Origin: DASUPK01 sp963815665
GTDB lineage: Bacteria > Actinomycetota > Thermoleophilia > Solirubrobacterales > 70-9
Length of the DNA stretch: 64,000 bases
Assembly: GCA_963815665.1 (NCBI GenBank)
Contig: CAWFHN010000016.1
Location: 248,001 to 312,000, forward strand
Direction of reading: 5' to 3'
Below are positions 8,558 through 16,971 of the stretch, in pieces. A program made the position numbers and the translations under genes. Numbering within the stretch: the stretch's first letter is position 1; each line of letters starts with the position of its first letter. The notes under the pieces were generated by a model. It ran no database searches, had not been told where the DNA came from, and worked only from the letters and a program-made list of their open reading frames with translations.

Positions 8558-9496
8558 TCACAGGACCGCGACTGGGTTGAGCGGCGATCCCGTCCCACCG
8601 GTGATCCGGAGCGGCGCCCCGAGGAAAAGGAACTCCCAGCGGCCGTACCGCTCACAGGCCCCGGCCAGCTCCCCGAAGTCGAGGTAGTCGAGCAGGTGAA
8701 TCCCCATCGCGTTGAGCGCGAGGGCGTGGATCGGGAAATCGACGCCCTCGGTGGTGCTCGGCGCTGTGTCGCTGTTCCCGTCGGAGCCGAGGGCAGCCAC
8801 GCCGCGATCGGACAGGAAGACCGCGCAAGTCGGGTGCATCCCGGCCTTCGCGTTCGGCGTGTCCCAAGGGTCGAGCTCTCTCAGCCGGCGTGAGTGGCCG
8901 GTTCTCACCAGGAGGATGTCCCCCTCCCCAACCGAAATGCCCGCAGCTTCCTCCGCCGCCTCGAGGTCGTCGATGAAGACGTGCTCTCCCGGCTCGAGCC
9001 AGTCAACGCCGCGGACCCGGGGGACGTCGAGGAGAACCCCGCGGCCGATGAGACCGTCTTTGAGCACTTCGATCGTCTCCGTGCTCGCGCCTCCCGCATC
9101 GACCGAGTCGCTCGCCCGGTCGTTATAGAGAGCCCCCTCCCACGTGACGTGGCAAAGCGCGTCTATGTGGCTGTGGGAGTCGTTGTGGTAGTCCACGCCG
9201 ACGTAGTCCTTGGCGAAGCGCAGAGTCCCCGACCCGATGTCCTGGTCCGCCAGCATCGTCATGTGGTGGTCTGCCGGCTCGGGGTTGTCGGGCTCGCGCT
9301 CCGTGTTGAGTGGGCGGCTGATCGAGAAGCTCTCACCCGTCTTGACCAAGCCGGCCGCGGCCGCCACCCGGTCTGGCGTCAGGAGGTTCATGGCGCCCCG
9401 TTCGTCGTCCGGTCCCCAGCGGCCCCAGTTCGACACGCGCTCGAACAGCTGGCGGAACTCGCTCGCCGAGACTTGGTTCCCGGTTCGCGAGGTCAC
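8558..9496 (-). CDS. Cyclase-family (kynurenine formamidase-like) metal-dependent hydrolase
   Basis: 312 residues. The metal-binding signature of this family, HxxxHxDxxxH, is present as HNDSHSHIDALCH around residue 105. Members hydrolyse cyclic amides, formamides or lactone-like substrates with a divalent metal. The GTG start overlaps the stop of the aldose epimerase gene by 4 bases, making this the last gene of the zwf-GH15-GMC-NDH2-epimerase operon. In that setting, opening of a sugar lactone made by an oxidase is attractive, but it is inference from position. There are no tryptophan catabolism genes nearby to favour kynurenine formamidase. Confidence 0.8.
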   Translation of the reverse strand: MTSRTGNQVSASEFRQLFERVSNWGRWGPDDERGAMNLLTPDRVAAAAGLVKTGESFSISRPLNTEREPDNPEPADHHMTMLADQDIGSGTLRFAKDYVGVDYHNDSHSHIDALCHVTWEGALYNDRASDSVDAGGASTETIEVLKDGLIGRGVLLDVPRVRGVDWLEPGEHVFIDDLEAAEEAAGISVGEGDILLVRTGHSRRLRELDPWDTPNAKAGMHPTCAVFLSDRGVAALGSDGNSDTAPSTTEGVDFPIHALALNAMGIHLLDYLDFGELAGACERYGRWEFLFLGAPLRITGGTGSPLNPVAVL

Positions 9497-10428
9497 TCGG
9501 TCGTCACCCTGACCGAGAAGGAGGCTTCGTAGCTCTCGCCGGGCTCGAGCAGCTTCAGGTCCCGCCCGCTGACCAGCGCATTTGTGGGCGAAGTCATCGG
9601 CTCGAAGGCGACCACGTCATCGTCATCCGGGGCGTATACCTGCGCGAATGGATAGCCCTGGCCGAAGGAGACCTCGATCCGGCGCCCCCCTCCTTCGAGA
9701 ACAAACGGTTCGGCGGGCGCCCCGAACTCGTCATCGAAGGTCCTCGACCCGAGCGGACCGGCGGGGACATCGGCTTTCTCCAGTTCGCCGGTGGGGAGCT
9801 CCTCCGAATCGAGCACCACTCGCTCGATCACCGGTATCTCGACCGCCCAGGCACTGCGCTCCACCCCCGGCAGGCGGAAGTAGGGGTGGTATCCGAACGC
9901 GATCGGCACCGGCACCTCGCCGGAGGCATGAACCGTGGTCGCGATGCTCAGCGTGTGATCCGACACTCCCGCCTCGATCCGGAGCTCATGGGGGAACGGG
10001 AACATCGCGATCAGGTCCTCGTGGGCGGCGAAGTCGAAGCTGGCGTCCAGACACGGCCCCTCCGGCGTGTCCTCGTGCCGCTCGACGCTCCAGCCGTCCG
10101 CGGCCGCAAGGAGACCATGGATCGGCAGGCCGTGGGGATCCAGGCTCGTCAATCCCGGGTGCGCCCACAGGTCGATCTCCCGTCCCGCCGCCCGGAAGTG
10201 ACGTTTCGCGACCCGGTTCGCCCAGGGATGCAGCAGGGGGATTCCCATCGTCGAGCGGTCCGCGACATAAGTCGCGAGGCCCCCTCGCTGTCCCAGAAGC
10301 TCCTCGCCGCGATGTTGCAGTGAGCAGCCCACCATGCCGGCAGCGGGCACGAATGCCGCATCCAGCTCACCGTCCTCTGAGCTGAGCGTCAGGGCCTTCA
10401 GCCCCTCGACCTGGCGATCCCCGATCAT
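9493..10428 (-). CDS. Aldose 1-epimerase (mutarotase)-like protein
   Basis: 311 residues from the ATG at 10428. GYHPYFRLPG holds the catalytic histidine and FEPMTSPTNAL the catalytic glutamate region of aldose 1-epimerases; the GalM-like beta-sandwich pattern is otherwise diffuse. It interconverts alpha and beta anomers of free aldoses. An upstream open frame of 75 codons was rejected because the ATG overlaps the ndh stop in the ATGA pattern used throughout this operon. Its place between an NDH-2 gene and a cyclase-family hydrolase, downstream of GH15 and a GMC oxidoreductase, suggests it supplies the beta-anomer to a sugar oxidase. Confidence 0.85.
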   Translation of the reverse strand: MIGDRQVEGLKALTLSSEDGELDAAFVPAAGMVGCSLQHRGEELLGQRGGLATYVADRSTMGIPLLHPWANRVAKRHFRAAGREIDLWAHPGLTSLDPHGLPIHGLLAAADGWSVERHEDTPEGPCLDASFDFAAHEDLIAMFPFPHELRIEAGVSDHTLSIATTVHASGEVPVPIAFGYHPYFRLPGVERSAWAVEIPVIERVVLDSEELPTGELEKADVPAGPLGSRTFDDEFGAPAEPFVLEGGGRRIEVSFGQGYPFAQVYAPDDDDVVAFEPMTSPTNALVSGRDLKLLEPGESYEASFSVRVTTE

Positions 10429-11801
10429 CCGCGGGCCTCGGCCTCCGTCGGCTCGGGCTGCTTCTGTTCCTCCGTCAGCGACAGCAGGTAGGACTGGCCG
10501 CCCGCCTGCTCGATGGCGACGCGACCGATGGTCTGCTGAATCGTGATCGTCCGTTGAGGCCGGCCGTTGCCGATGAAGGCCAACGCCCACCGTGGGATCG
10601 TCGCGAGCCGGTTCTTGAAGCCGGTCATGAAGGCGAGGTGGACGAAGAGCCACGCCATCCAGCCGAGGAACCCGGAGAGACGGATGCCCTTGAAGCTGAC
10701 CACGGCTCGAAATCGGGAGATGGTCGCCATGCTCCCCAGGTCCCTGTAGTGGAACGGCTTCGGCTCCTCACCCGCCAGTCGTCGCTTGATCGTGTTGGAG
10801 GCGTGGAGTCCCTGCTGCATCGCAACCTCGGCGACACCGGGAAGGTCGTCCAGGGACATCATGTCCCCGATCGCGAACACCTCCGGATGTCCGGGGAGGG
10901 TGCAGTCGGGGAGGACGCTGACCCGCCCGGCGCGGTCCACCTCGGCGCCGGTTGCCTCCCCCAGCATCCGCGCGAGCGGAGAGGCCTGGACGCCCGCCGC
11001 CCAGACCTTGGTGTGCGCGGCGATGCGTCGCTCCTCGTTCCCGGACTTCACCATCACGCCCTCGCGATCGACGCTGGTGACGATGCTCGACATATGCAGC
11101 TCGACGCCGAGGCGCTCGAGCCCCCTCGCCGCCTTGGCAGAGAGCTGGTCGCCGAAGGTGGCGAGCACCTCCCGGCCGCCGTCGAAGAGCAGGATCCTCG
11201 CGTTGCGGGGATCGATCCTCCGGAAGTCGTCCTTGAGCACCCGACCCGACAGCTCGGCGATCTGGCCCGCGATCTCCACGCCGGTCGGCCCGCCGCCGAC
11301 GACCACGAAGGTGAGCCAGCCGGCCTGCTTCTCCGGGTCCTCCTCGAGCTCGGCCATCTCGAAAGCGCCGAGGATCCGGCCGCGCAGCTCCAGAGCGTCG
11401 TTGATCGTCTTCATGCCCGGCGCGAAGCGCGAGAACTCGTCGTGACCGAAGTAGGACTGGCCGGCGCCGGCCGCCACGATCAGGCTGTCGTACGGAATCT
11501 CGAATGGACTCCCGTCGGCGCGCGTGGCCGTCAGCTTTCGAGCCTCGAGGTCGAAGGCGTTGACCGCGGCCAACTCGACCTCGACATTCTTCTGGCGGTG
11601 CAACACGGCTCTGATTGGCGGGGCGATCTCGCCAGACGAGAGGATGCCGGTGGCCACCTGGTAGAGGAGCGGCTGGAAGAGATGGTGGTTGTGTCGGTCC
11701 ACCAGCGTGACCTGGACAGGGCCCCGGCGGAGCCGGCGAGCGGCGAACAAGCCGCCGAAGCCTCCACCCACGATCACAACTCGATGCGGGTCGGAGGCCA
11801 T
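10425..11801 (-). CDS. ndh: Type II NADH:quinone oxidoreductase-like flavoprotein
   Basis: 458 residues. The FAD site is at the N-terminus (VVIVGGGFGGLFAARRL) and the NAD site near residue 165 (VVVGGGPTGVEIAG); VFAIGDM near residue 300 is the second FAD motif. The C-terminal part has an amphipathic, moderately hydrophobic stretch (FLGWMAWLFVHLAFMTGFKNR) that fits monotopic membrane attachment. NDH-2 oxidises NADH with quinone without pumping protons. I placed the start at the ATG at 11801, directly before the flavin motif, dropping a 61-codon upstream extension. 19 bases separate it from the GMC stop. Confidence 0.9.
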   Translation of the reverse strand: MASDPHRVVIVGGGFGGLFAARRLRRGPVQVTLVDRHNHHLFQPLLYQVATGILSSGEIAPPIRAVLHRQKNVEVELAAVNAFDLEARKLTATRADGSPFEIPYDSLIVAAGAGQSYFGHDEFSRFAPGMKTINDALELRGRILGAFEMAELEEDPEKQAGWLTFVVVGGGPTGVEIAGQIAELSGRVLKDDFRRIDPRNARILLFDGGREVLATFGDQLSAKAARGLERLGVELHMSSIVTSVDREGVMVKSGNEERRIAAHTKVWAAGVQASPLARMLGEATGAEVDRAGRVSVLPDCTLPGHPEVFAIGDMMSLDDLPGVAEVAMQQGLHASNTIKRRLAGEEPKPFHYRDLGSMATISRFRAVVSFKGIRLSGFLGWMAWLFVHLAFMTGFKNRLATIPRWALAFIGNGRPQRTITIQQTIGRVAIEQAGGQSYLLSLTEEQKQPEPTEAEARG

Positions 11802-11820
11802 CGTCGGTCCCTGTGACCCC

Positions 11821-13374
11821 CTACGCGCCCAGGCGCTCGAGCAGGTGGTCTCCCACACGCAGGGCATTGGCCATCGCCGTGAGCGCCGGATTGACCGCGC
11901 CGATGCTCGGAAAGAAGCTGGTGTCCACGACGTAGACGTTGTCGAGCTCGTGGGCCTTGCAGTTCGTGTCGAGCACCGAGTCACCGGGGTCGGTGCCGAA
12001 CCGGCAGGTCCCGGCCTGATGGGCGACGCCGGCGACGGGGATCTCGTTCTTCAGGTAGGCGTGGTGGGGGAGCAGGTGGCCCTCGTGCATGCCGATCTCG
12101 CCGAGCATCGACTTGAGCTTGTCGTAGAGCTCCTTCTTTGGCACCTCGTTCGAGTAGGTGTAAGCGAGCCTGATCCGGCCGTCGTCGGTCATGGTGACGC
12201 GATTCTCCGGACGCGGCAGGTCCTCGGTCGAGAGCCAGAAGTCCACCGCGTGGGAGGCGGTCCGCTCGAGGGTCCACTCCGGCGCGAACTTGGTCTCCCC
12301 CGGCTTCTCTCCCCGGAACATGGGGGCCTGGGACTTGCCGACCATCTGGATGTTCCCGAGTGGGTGGTCGAACTCCTTGCCCGCTAAGTAGAAGTCGTTG
12401 AGGCCGAGCGTCTTCTGGAAGATCGTCGGGTTCGGCTCCTTGGACAGAGCGAGGACCGCCTGACTGTTGTGGAACATGTAGTTGCGCCCCACCTGGTCAG
12501 AGCCGTTGCCAAGGCCGTTCGGGTGCTTGTCGGTGGCCGAGGCGAGCAGCAGCTTCGCCGAGTTGGCGGCTCCGCAGGAGACCACGACGATGTCGGCGCG
12601 ATGGGTCTCCCTCTCGCCCTCGCGCTGGACCACGACCTCCGCGACGGCGGTGCCGTCGTCGTTCGTCGTCAACGAGAGCGCCTCCGCGTTCGTGAGCAGC
12701 GTGACGTTGTCGTGTTCGATTGCAGGCCGGACCGCCATCACCTCGGCATCCGATTTCGCGTGGACCAGACACGGGAAGCCGTCGCAGTCCGGGCAGCGAA
12801 CGCACTTGCTGAAGGGCATGTTCGATTCGTCGAGCAACACGCCACACGGGGCGTGAAACGGCTGGTAGCCCGCTGAGGCGAGGTCGTCGGCAAGTTGCTG
12901 GATACGCGGCTCGTGCGATACGGCCGGGTGCGGGTAGGGCGCGCTTGTTGGCGGCTCAGTCGGATCCTCGCCCCGGGCGCCACGCACCTGGTAGAGCTGC
13001 TCGGCCCTCGTGTAGTACGGCTCCATCTCGTCGTAGGAGATCGGCCAGGCCGGCGAGATCCCGTCGACGTGCTGGAGGTCTCCGAAATCCTCGGCCCGCA
13101 GCCGGTATAGCGCGGCGCCGTAGAGCTTGGTGGCGCCGCCAACGAAGTAGTGGACCTGGGGGGCAAAGGAATTGCCCTCGCCGTCGTCCCAGGAATCCTC
13201 GGAGTTGTAGCGCCCGTCGACGAAGACGTCCTGGGCGAGCCAGTTCTGCGGCTCGCGGGTGAGAAAGTCTCCCCGCTCCAGCAGCAGGATCTTCTTGCCG
13301 GACGGAGCCAGCCGATTGACCAGCGTCCCGCCGCCGGCGCCGCTGCCGATCACAATCACGTCGTAGTCGCTCAT
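11821..13374 (-). CDS. GMC-family FAD-dependent oxidoreductase with a cysteine cluster
   Basis: 517 residues. VIVIGSGAGGGTLVNRLA binds FAD, VSCGAANSAKLLL is the second GMC signature, and HQAGTCR with NPALTAMANA supplies the active-site histidine and asparagine. Cysteines 191, 194, 197 and 202 form C-x2-C-x2-C-x4-C, a spacing that recalls the Fe-S-binding segment of FAD-dependent glucose and alcohol dehydrogenases, so it may hand electrons to a carrier instead of oxygen. No signal peptide is seen. The ATG overlaps the GH15 stop. The likely substrate is a free sugar or alcohol; glucose is inferred from the neighbours only. Confidence 0.87.
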   Translation of the reverse strand: MSDYDVIVIGSGAGGGTLVNRLAPSGKKILLLERGDFLTREPQNWLAQDVFVDGRYNSEDSWDDGEGNSFAPQVHYFVGGATKLYGAALYRLRAEDFGDLQHVDGISPAWPISYDEMEPYYTRAEQLYQVRGARGEDPTEPPTSAPYPHPAVSHEPRIQQLADDLASAGYQPFHAPCGVLLDESNMPFSKCVRCPDCDGFPCLVHAKSDAEVMAVRPAIEHDNVTLLTNAEALSLTTNDDGTAVAEVVVQREGERETHRADIVVVSCGAANSAKLLLASATDKHPNGLGNGSDQVGRNYMFHNSQAVLALSKEPNPTIFQKTLGLNDFYLAGKEFDHPLGNIQMVGKSQAPMFRGEKPGETKFAPEWTLERTASHAVDFWLSTEDLPRPENRVTMTDDGRIRLAYTYSNEVPKKELYDKLKSMLGEIGMHEGHLLPHHAYLKNEIPVAGVAHQAGTCRFGTDPGDSVLDTNCKAHELDNVYVVDTSFFPSIGAVNPALTAMANALRVGDHLLERLGA

Positions 13375-15263
13375 ATGTGGACCCCGAACTCCGTGAGGCG
13401 CTCGCTCAGGATGATCCGCGCCGCCGCCTCGATCAGCGCGAGGTGGGAGAAGGCCTGGGGGAAGTTGCCGAGGTGGCGGCCGGTGCTGGTGTCGAACTCC
13501 TCCGCGTAGAGCCCGAGTGGCGAAGCGATTCTGAGCAGCCGTTCCATCAGGTCGCGAGCCCGCTGGTGCTCTCCGATGATCGCCAGGCCCGAGACCAGCC
13601 AGAACGAGCAGATCAGGAAGCTGCCCTCCTTGCCGGAGAGTCCATCGTCGGTATCCCCGGTGACGTAGCGGAGCACGAAGCCGTCCTCGGTGAGGTCGTC
13701 GGCGATCGCCAGCACGCTCTTCCTCAAGGTCTCGTCGTCACCGGGCAGGAAGCCGAAGATCGCCGCGAGCAGCGTGGAGGCGTCGAGCGCGTCGGTGTCG
13801 TAGTGCTGGCGAAGGACGCCATCCGTGACGCCGTTGTCGAGGATGTCCTTGCGGATCACCTCCGCGGTCGCGCCCCACTCGTCCCGGAGCTCGGAGTCCC
13901 CGCGGATCTCGGCGAGCTGAGAGGCGCGATCCATCGCCACCCAGCACATCAGCTTGGAGGACACGTAGTGCTGGGGCTTCCCGCGGGCTTCCCAGATCCC
14001 CTGGTCCGGCTTCTTCCAGATTTTCGTCGCACACTCCGCCTGTGCCTGGACGACCGGCCAGAGCTGGCGCGGCAGGCGCTCGCTGCGCTTGGTGTGGAGC
14101 AGGATCGAGGCGAGGGCGGCCCCGAAGACGTCGTTCTGGCGCTGGTCGAACGCGCCGTTACCGACCCGCACTGGCGACGCCCCCGCGTAGCCGGAGAGGT
14201 CATCCCTGGTCGATTCCGTCAAGTCCCGGCGGCCATCGATCCCGTACATGATCTGCAGCGCCCCGTCCTCGTTCTGCTCGAGTTCGGCGACGAACTGCAT
14301 GAACTCGTTGGCTTCCCAGTCCAGGTTGAGGAAGTGGAGGGCCTGGAGCGTGAAGGTGGAATCCCGGACCCAGGTGAAGCGGTAGTCCCAGTTGCGCTCC
14401 CCGCCGGGGGTTTCGGGCAACGAGGTCGTGAGTGCCGCGACTGTTGCTCCCGTCGGCATATAGGTGAGCCCCTTGATCGTCAGGGCCGAGCGTGAGATCG
14501 CCTCCCTGAAGCGATGATCCGGCATGCGGGCCTTGGAGATCCAATTGCGCCAGTAATCCGTCGTCTCCCCCATGCGTGCGAGGGCCTCGTCCATGTCCTC
14601 CGGCGATGCGAGCTCCTCCGCCCAGGAAAGCGAGCAGAAGGCATGTTCTCCCTGCTGGAGGGTGTGCCGCGCCTGAGCCACCTGCCCCTCCGCGCCGAGC
14701 GGGATGCTGCTTCGAAGCCTCACGGTGACCCCGGCCCCAGTCGCGTCCGCCGTGTGCGTTCCCTGCAGCGCCCAGTCGGCCGGCACGCGACCGTAGTCGA
14801 AGTCAGGCTCACAGAGCAGCTCCATGTCGATCGAGCCTTCGATGCAGACCACCGTTCGAACGAGGAGGTGGTGGGCGTCATCATCGGCAGGGGCGCGGGT
14901 GTGGGGAGTGACCTCGTCCTTCCTTCGGGTCGGGCCGATCGTCAGCGCGTCGCGGACGATCCCCCAGCCGGTCGGCGTATGCCAGGTGGTGTTGAGGACG
15001 TTCGTGCCGGGCTCGTAGATCCGATTGCTCGGGACGTTGATGCCGAAGGGCGCGAAGCGAAACGAGCCGGCCTGGCGATCCAGGAGCACTCCGAAGATGC
15101 TGGGCGAGTCAAACCGCGGCACGCAGAGCCAGTCGATCGCCCCATCCGGGGCGACGAGGGCTCCTGTGTGGCAGTTGGAGATGAAGGCGTAGTCGGCGAT
15201 CGGCGGGAACGGCGACGGCATCGCCGCGCTCTGAGGCACCTCTGCCTGCTTGGCGGCGGTCAC
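13371..15263 (-). CDS. Glycoside hydrolase family 15 protein (trehalase/glucoamylase-like)
   Basis: 630 residues, cytoplasmic (no signal peptide). The N-terminal beta-sandwich opens with the family hallmark around GALVAPDGAIDWLCVPRFD, and the (alpha/alpha)6 barrel has GGERNWDYRFTWVRDS at residues 287-302, the conserved substrate-binding block. Mycobacterial GH15 trehalases share this architecture; bacterial GH15 members can also be glucoamylases. Either reaction releases glucose, which fits the downstream epimerase and GMC oxidoreductase. The GTG start overlaps the upstream zwf-like stop (GTGA), and its own stop overlaps the GMC start. Confidence 0.9.
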   Translation of the reverse strand: MTAAKQAEVPQSAAMPSPFPPIADYAFISNCHTGALVAPDGAIDWLCVPRFDSPSIFGVLLDRQAGSFRFAPFGINVPSNRIYEPGTNVLNTTWHTPTGWGIVRDALTIGPTRRKDEVTPHTRAPADDDAHHLLVRTVVCIEGSIDMELLCEPDFDYGRVPADWALQGTHTADATGAGVTVRLRSSIPLGAEGQVAQARHTLQQGEHAFCSLSWAEELASPEDMDEALARMGETTDYWRNWISKARMPDHRFREAISRSALTIKGLTYMPTGATVAALTTSLPETPGGERNWDYRFTWVRDSTFTLQALHFLNLDWEANEFMQFVAELEQNEDGALQIMYGIDGRRDLTESTRDDLSGYAGASPVRVGNGAFDQRQNDVFGAALASILLHTKRSERLPRQLWPVVQAQAECATKIWKKPDQGIWEARGKPQHYVSSKLMCWVAMDRASQLAEIRGDSELRDEWGATAEVIRKDILDNGVTDGVLRQHYDTDALDASTLLAAIFGFLPGDDETLRKSVLAIADDLTEDGFVLRYVTGDTDDGLSGKEGSFLICSFWLVSGLAIIGEHQRARDLMERLLRIASPLGLYAEEFDTSTGRHLGNFPQAFSHLALIEAAARIILSERLTEFGVHI

Positions 15264-16708
15264 GTTCCGGTCCAGGGCTCGCGCCAGCCGCCGAAGTCCT
15301 TGACCAGCCGGTCGGCCGCCTTCGGTCCCCAGGTGCCGGGCTTGTACGGCTGGATCCTGGGCGGCTTGTCGAGCAACGGAGCGCAGATTCGCCAGGTCTC
15401 CTCGATGTTGTCCTGCCGGGTGAACCGCCCGCTGTTGCCCAGCATCGCGGCGTGCAGCAACACCTCATAGGGAGCGGGGCCCTCGCCGCCCTCCTCCGCA
15501 AACTCCATGTCGAGGTTGATCTGCTCGGGTACGGCGGAGTCGCTGCGCTGCGCGTTGACCAGCAGCCGAACACCCGTGGTCGGATGCAGCCTCACCACCA
15601 GCTCGTCGGGATCGGGGCGCTGCTGGTCCCGTGAGCCGTAGCCAAGGCGCGGTGGCTCCTTGAAGATCAGCCGGACCTCCCACTGCTCCACCGGCATGAG
15701 CTTTCCGGTCCGGATTAAGAAGGGGACGCCGCTCCAGCGCCAGTTGTCGATCTCGAATCGCGCCGCCATGAAGGTCTCCGTGCTGGAGTCCTTCGCTACA
15801 CCCTTGATCTTCCGATAGCCCTCGTACTGCCCGCGCACGTATTGCTTCGGGTCGGCCTTCGGCATCGCCGAGAACACACCGAACATCGCGTCCTTGAGGG
15901 CCCGGGGGTCGCGGCTGGCCGGCGGGTCCATCGCGGTCGCCGCAACGACCTGCATCAGATGATTGACGACGACGTCTCTGAGCGCTCCGACCGGGTCGTA
16001 GAAGCTGCCGCGATCGGAGACTCCGAAGTCCTCCGCCATCGTGATTTGGACACAAGCCACGCTGTTTCGATTCCAGACGGGCTCGAGGACCGCGTTGGCG
16101 AAGCGCAGAAAAAGGATCTCCGCAAGCCCCATCAACCCGAGGAAGTGATCGATCCGGTAGAGCTGATCCTCGCGGATGTACTGGTGGATCTCCGCCGCCA
16201 GATCCCGCGCCGAGGCGAGATCGTGGCCGAAGGGCTTCTCCACCACCACCCGCGCCTGACCGGTGAGCCCGGCGTCGTAGAGCCCCTTGATCGTCATCCC
16301 GAAGAGCGAGGGCGGGATCTCCAGATAGAAGACCGGGGTCCGGGCGCCCTTGATCTCGGCGGCCACCCGCTCGTAGGTGTCAGGCTTGGAGAAGTCCCCC
16401 TGAACGTAGGAGAACCGCTTGGCGAGCCGGTTGAAGATCTTCGGATCAGGCTTCTTCCCGGAGGAGGTCTCGATCGCCTTCCGGGCGTGGTCGCGGAGAT
16501 CCTTGTCGGACCAGTCGTCGAACGCCACGCCGACGATCGGGCAGTCCAGCAGCCCCCGGGCCTCGAGGCGGTAGAGGGAGTTGAACGTCATCACCTTGGC
16601 GAGGTCGCCGGTGATGCCGAAGATGACGAAGACGTCGGCGGGTAGGGGGCCGCCCGGCGCGGATCTCTCCCGCGCTCGCGCGCCCTCTTTTCTCTTGGCT
16701 ACCGCCAC
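15260..16708 (-). CDS. Divergent glucose-6-phosphate dehydrogenase paralogue
   Basis: 482 residues with the full G6PDH fold. FGITGDLAKV (residues 30-39) binds the nucleotide, EKPFGHDL is at 157-164, the catalytic histidine of VNHLMQ is H250, and RTGK is present. The substrate signature, normally DHFLGKE, reads DHFLGLMG, so the lysine that contacts the substrate phosphate is leucine 192. The second G6PDH at 33654 keeps that lysine. It heads the operon with GH15, GMC, NDH-2 and epimerase genes and starts with GTG. It may be a G6PDH of altered affinity, act on another hexose form, or be inactive. No gene symbol is given because the activity is uncertain. Confidence 0.85.
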   Translation of the reverse strand: MAVAKRKEGARARERSAPGGPLPADVFVIFGITGDLAKVMTFNSLYRLEARGLLDCPIVGVAFDDWSDKDLRDHARKAIETSSGKKPDPKIFNRLAKRFSYVQGDFSKPDTYERVAAEIKGARTPVFYLEIPPSLFGMTIKGLYDAGLTGQARVVVEKPFGHDLASARDLAAEIHQYIREDQLYRIDHFLGLMGLAEILFLRFANAVLEPVWNRNSVACVQITMAEDFGVSDRGSFYDPVGALRDVVVNHLMQVVAATAMDPPASRDPRALKDAMFGVFSAMPKADPKQYVRGQYEGYRKIKGVAKDSSTETFMAARFEIDNWRWSGVPFLIRTGKLMPVEQWEVRLIFKEPPRLGYGSRDQQRPDPDELVVRLHPTTGVRLLVNAQRSDSAVPEQINLDMEFAEEGGEGPAPYEVLLHAAMLGNSGRFTRQDNIEETWRICAPLLDKPPRIQPYKPGTWGPKAADRLVKDFGGWREPWTGT

Positions 16709-16763
16709 GTTTGAGGCATCCGTTCCCGCAGGCTCGCAGCCTCCTCCGCGAACAGTTCTATCG

Positions 16764-16784
16764 CATCACCCGATCGAGGTGATG
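16764..16784. promoter_or_regulatory. Inverted repeat upstream of the zwf-like operon
   Basis: CATCACC and GGTGATG are perfect 7-base arms separated by 7 bases. The repeat lies between the end of the 51-residue protein gene and the GTG of the zwf-like gene, both on the minus strand. There is no T-run after it, so an operator seems more likely than a terminator. The regulator is unknown. Confidence 0.4.
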
Positions 16785-16808
16785 TTCATGAGTAAACGGC
16801 TCGCGACC

Positions 16809-16964
16809 TCACTTGCTGGCGAGGTGGAAGCGGTTGCAGAAGTCGCAGCGGTAGTAGGTCTTGCCGAATCGCTGGGCCTCCTGGCGGGCGACCGATTCGC
16901 TCTCGTAGGCCGTCTTCGGCTTCCCATCCTTGCGAAAGTGACTAGGGACGATGCGCCGCGCCAT
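16809..16964 (-). CDS. 51-residue basic protein with CxxC...H motif
   Basis: A small cytoplasmic protein of 51 residues (starts MARRIVPSHFRKDGKPK, ends in YRCDFCNRFHLASK). C40, C43 and H47 form a treble-clef or zinc-knuckle-like end, and the many Lys/Arg residues suggest nucleic-acid binding. The ATG is preceded by TACGCT at 7 bases, which fits a leaderless message and supports the reading. Codon use is strongly GC-biased in the third position like its neighbours. I do not know a named family; function unknown. It lies between the zwf-like gene and the divergent PspC gene. Confidence 0.75.
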   Translation of the reverse strand: MARRIVPSHFRKDGKPKTAYESESVARQEAQRFGKTYYRCDFCNRFHLASK

Positions 16965-16971
16965 GCCTTCG

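Noticed and set aside
16137..16166. The K-to-L change in the G6PDH signature as a sequencing error
   Set aside because: The frame is continuous on both sides and two adjacent signature positions differ (LM in place of KE), which a single-base error cannot explain.
15260..16708. The G6PDH paralogue as OpcA
   Set aside because: OpcA is an unrelated, shorter fold; this protein has the full G6PDH nucleotide and catalytic motifs.
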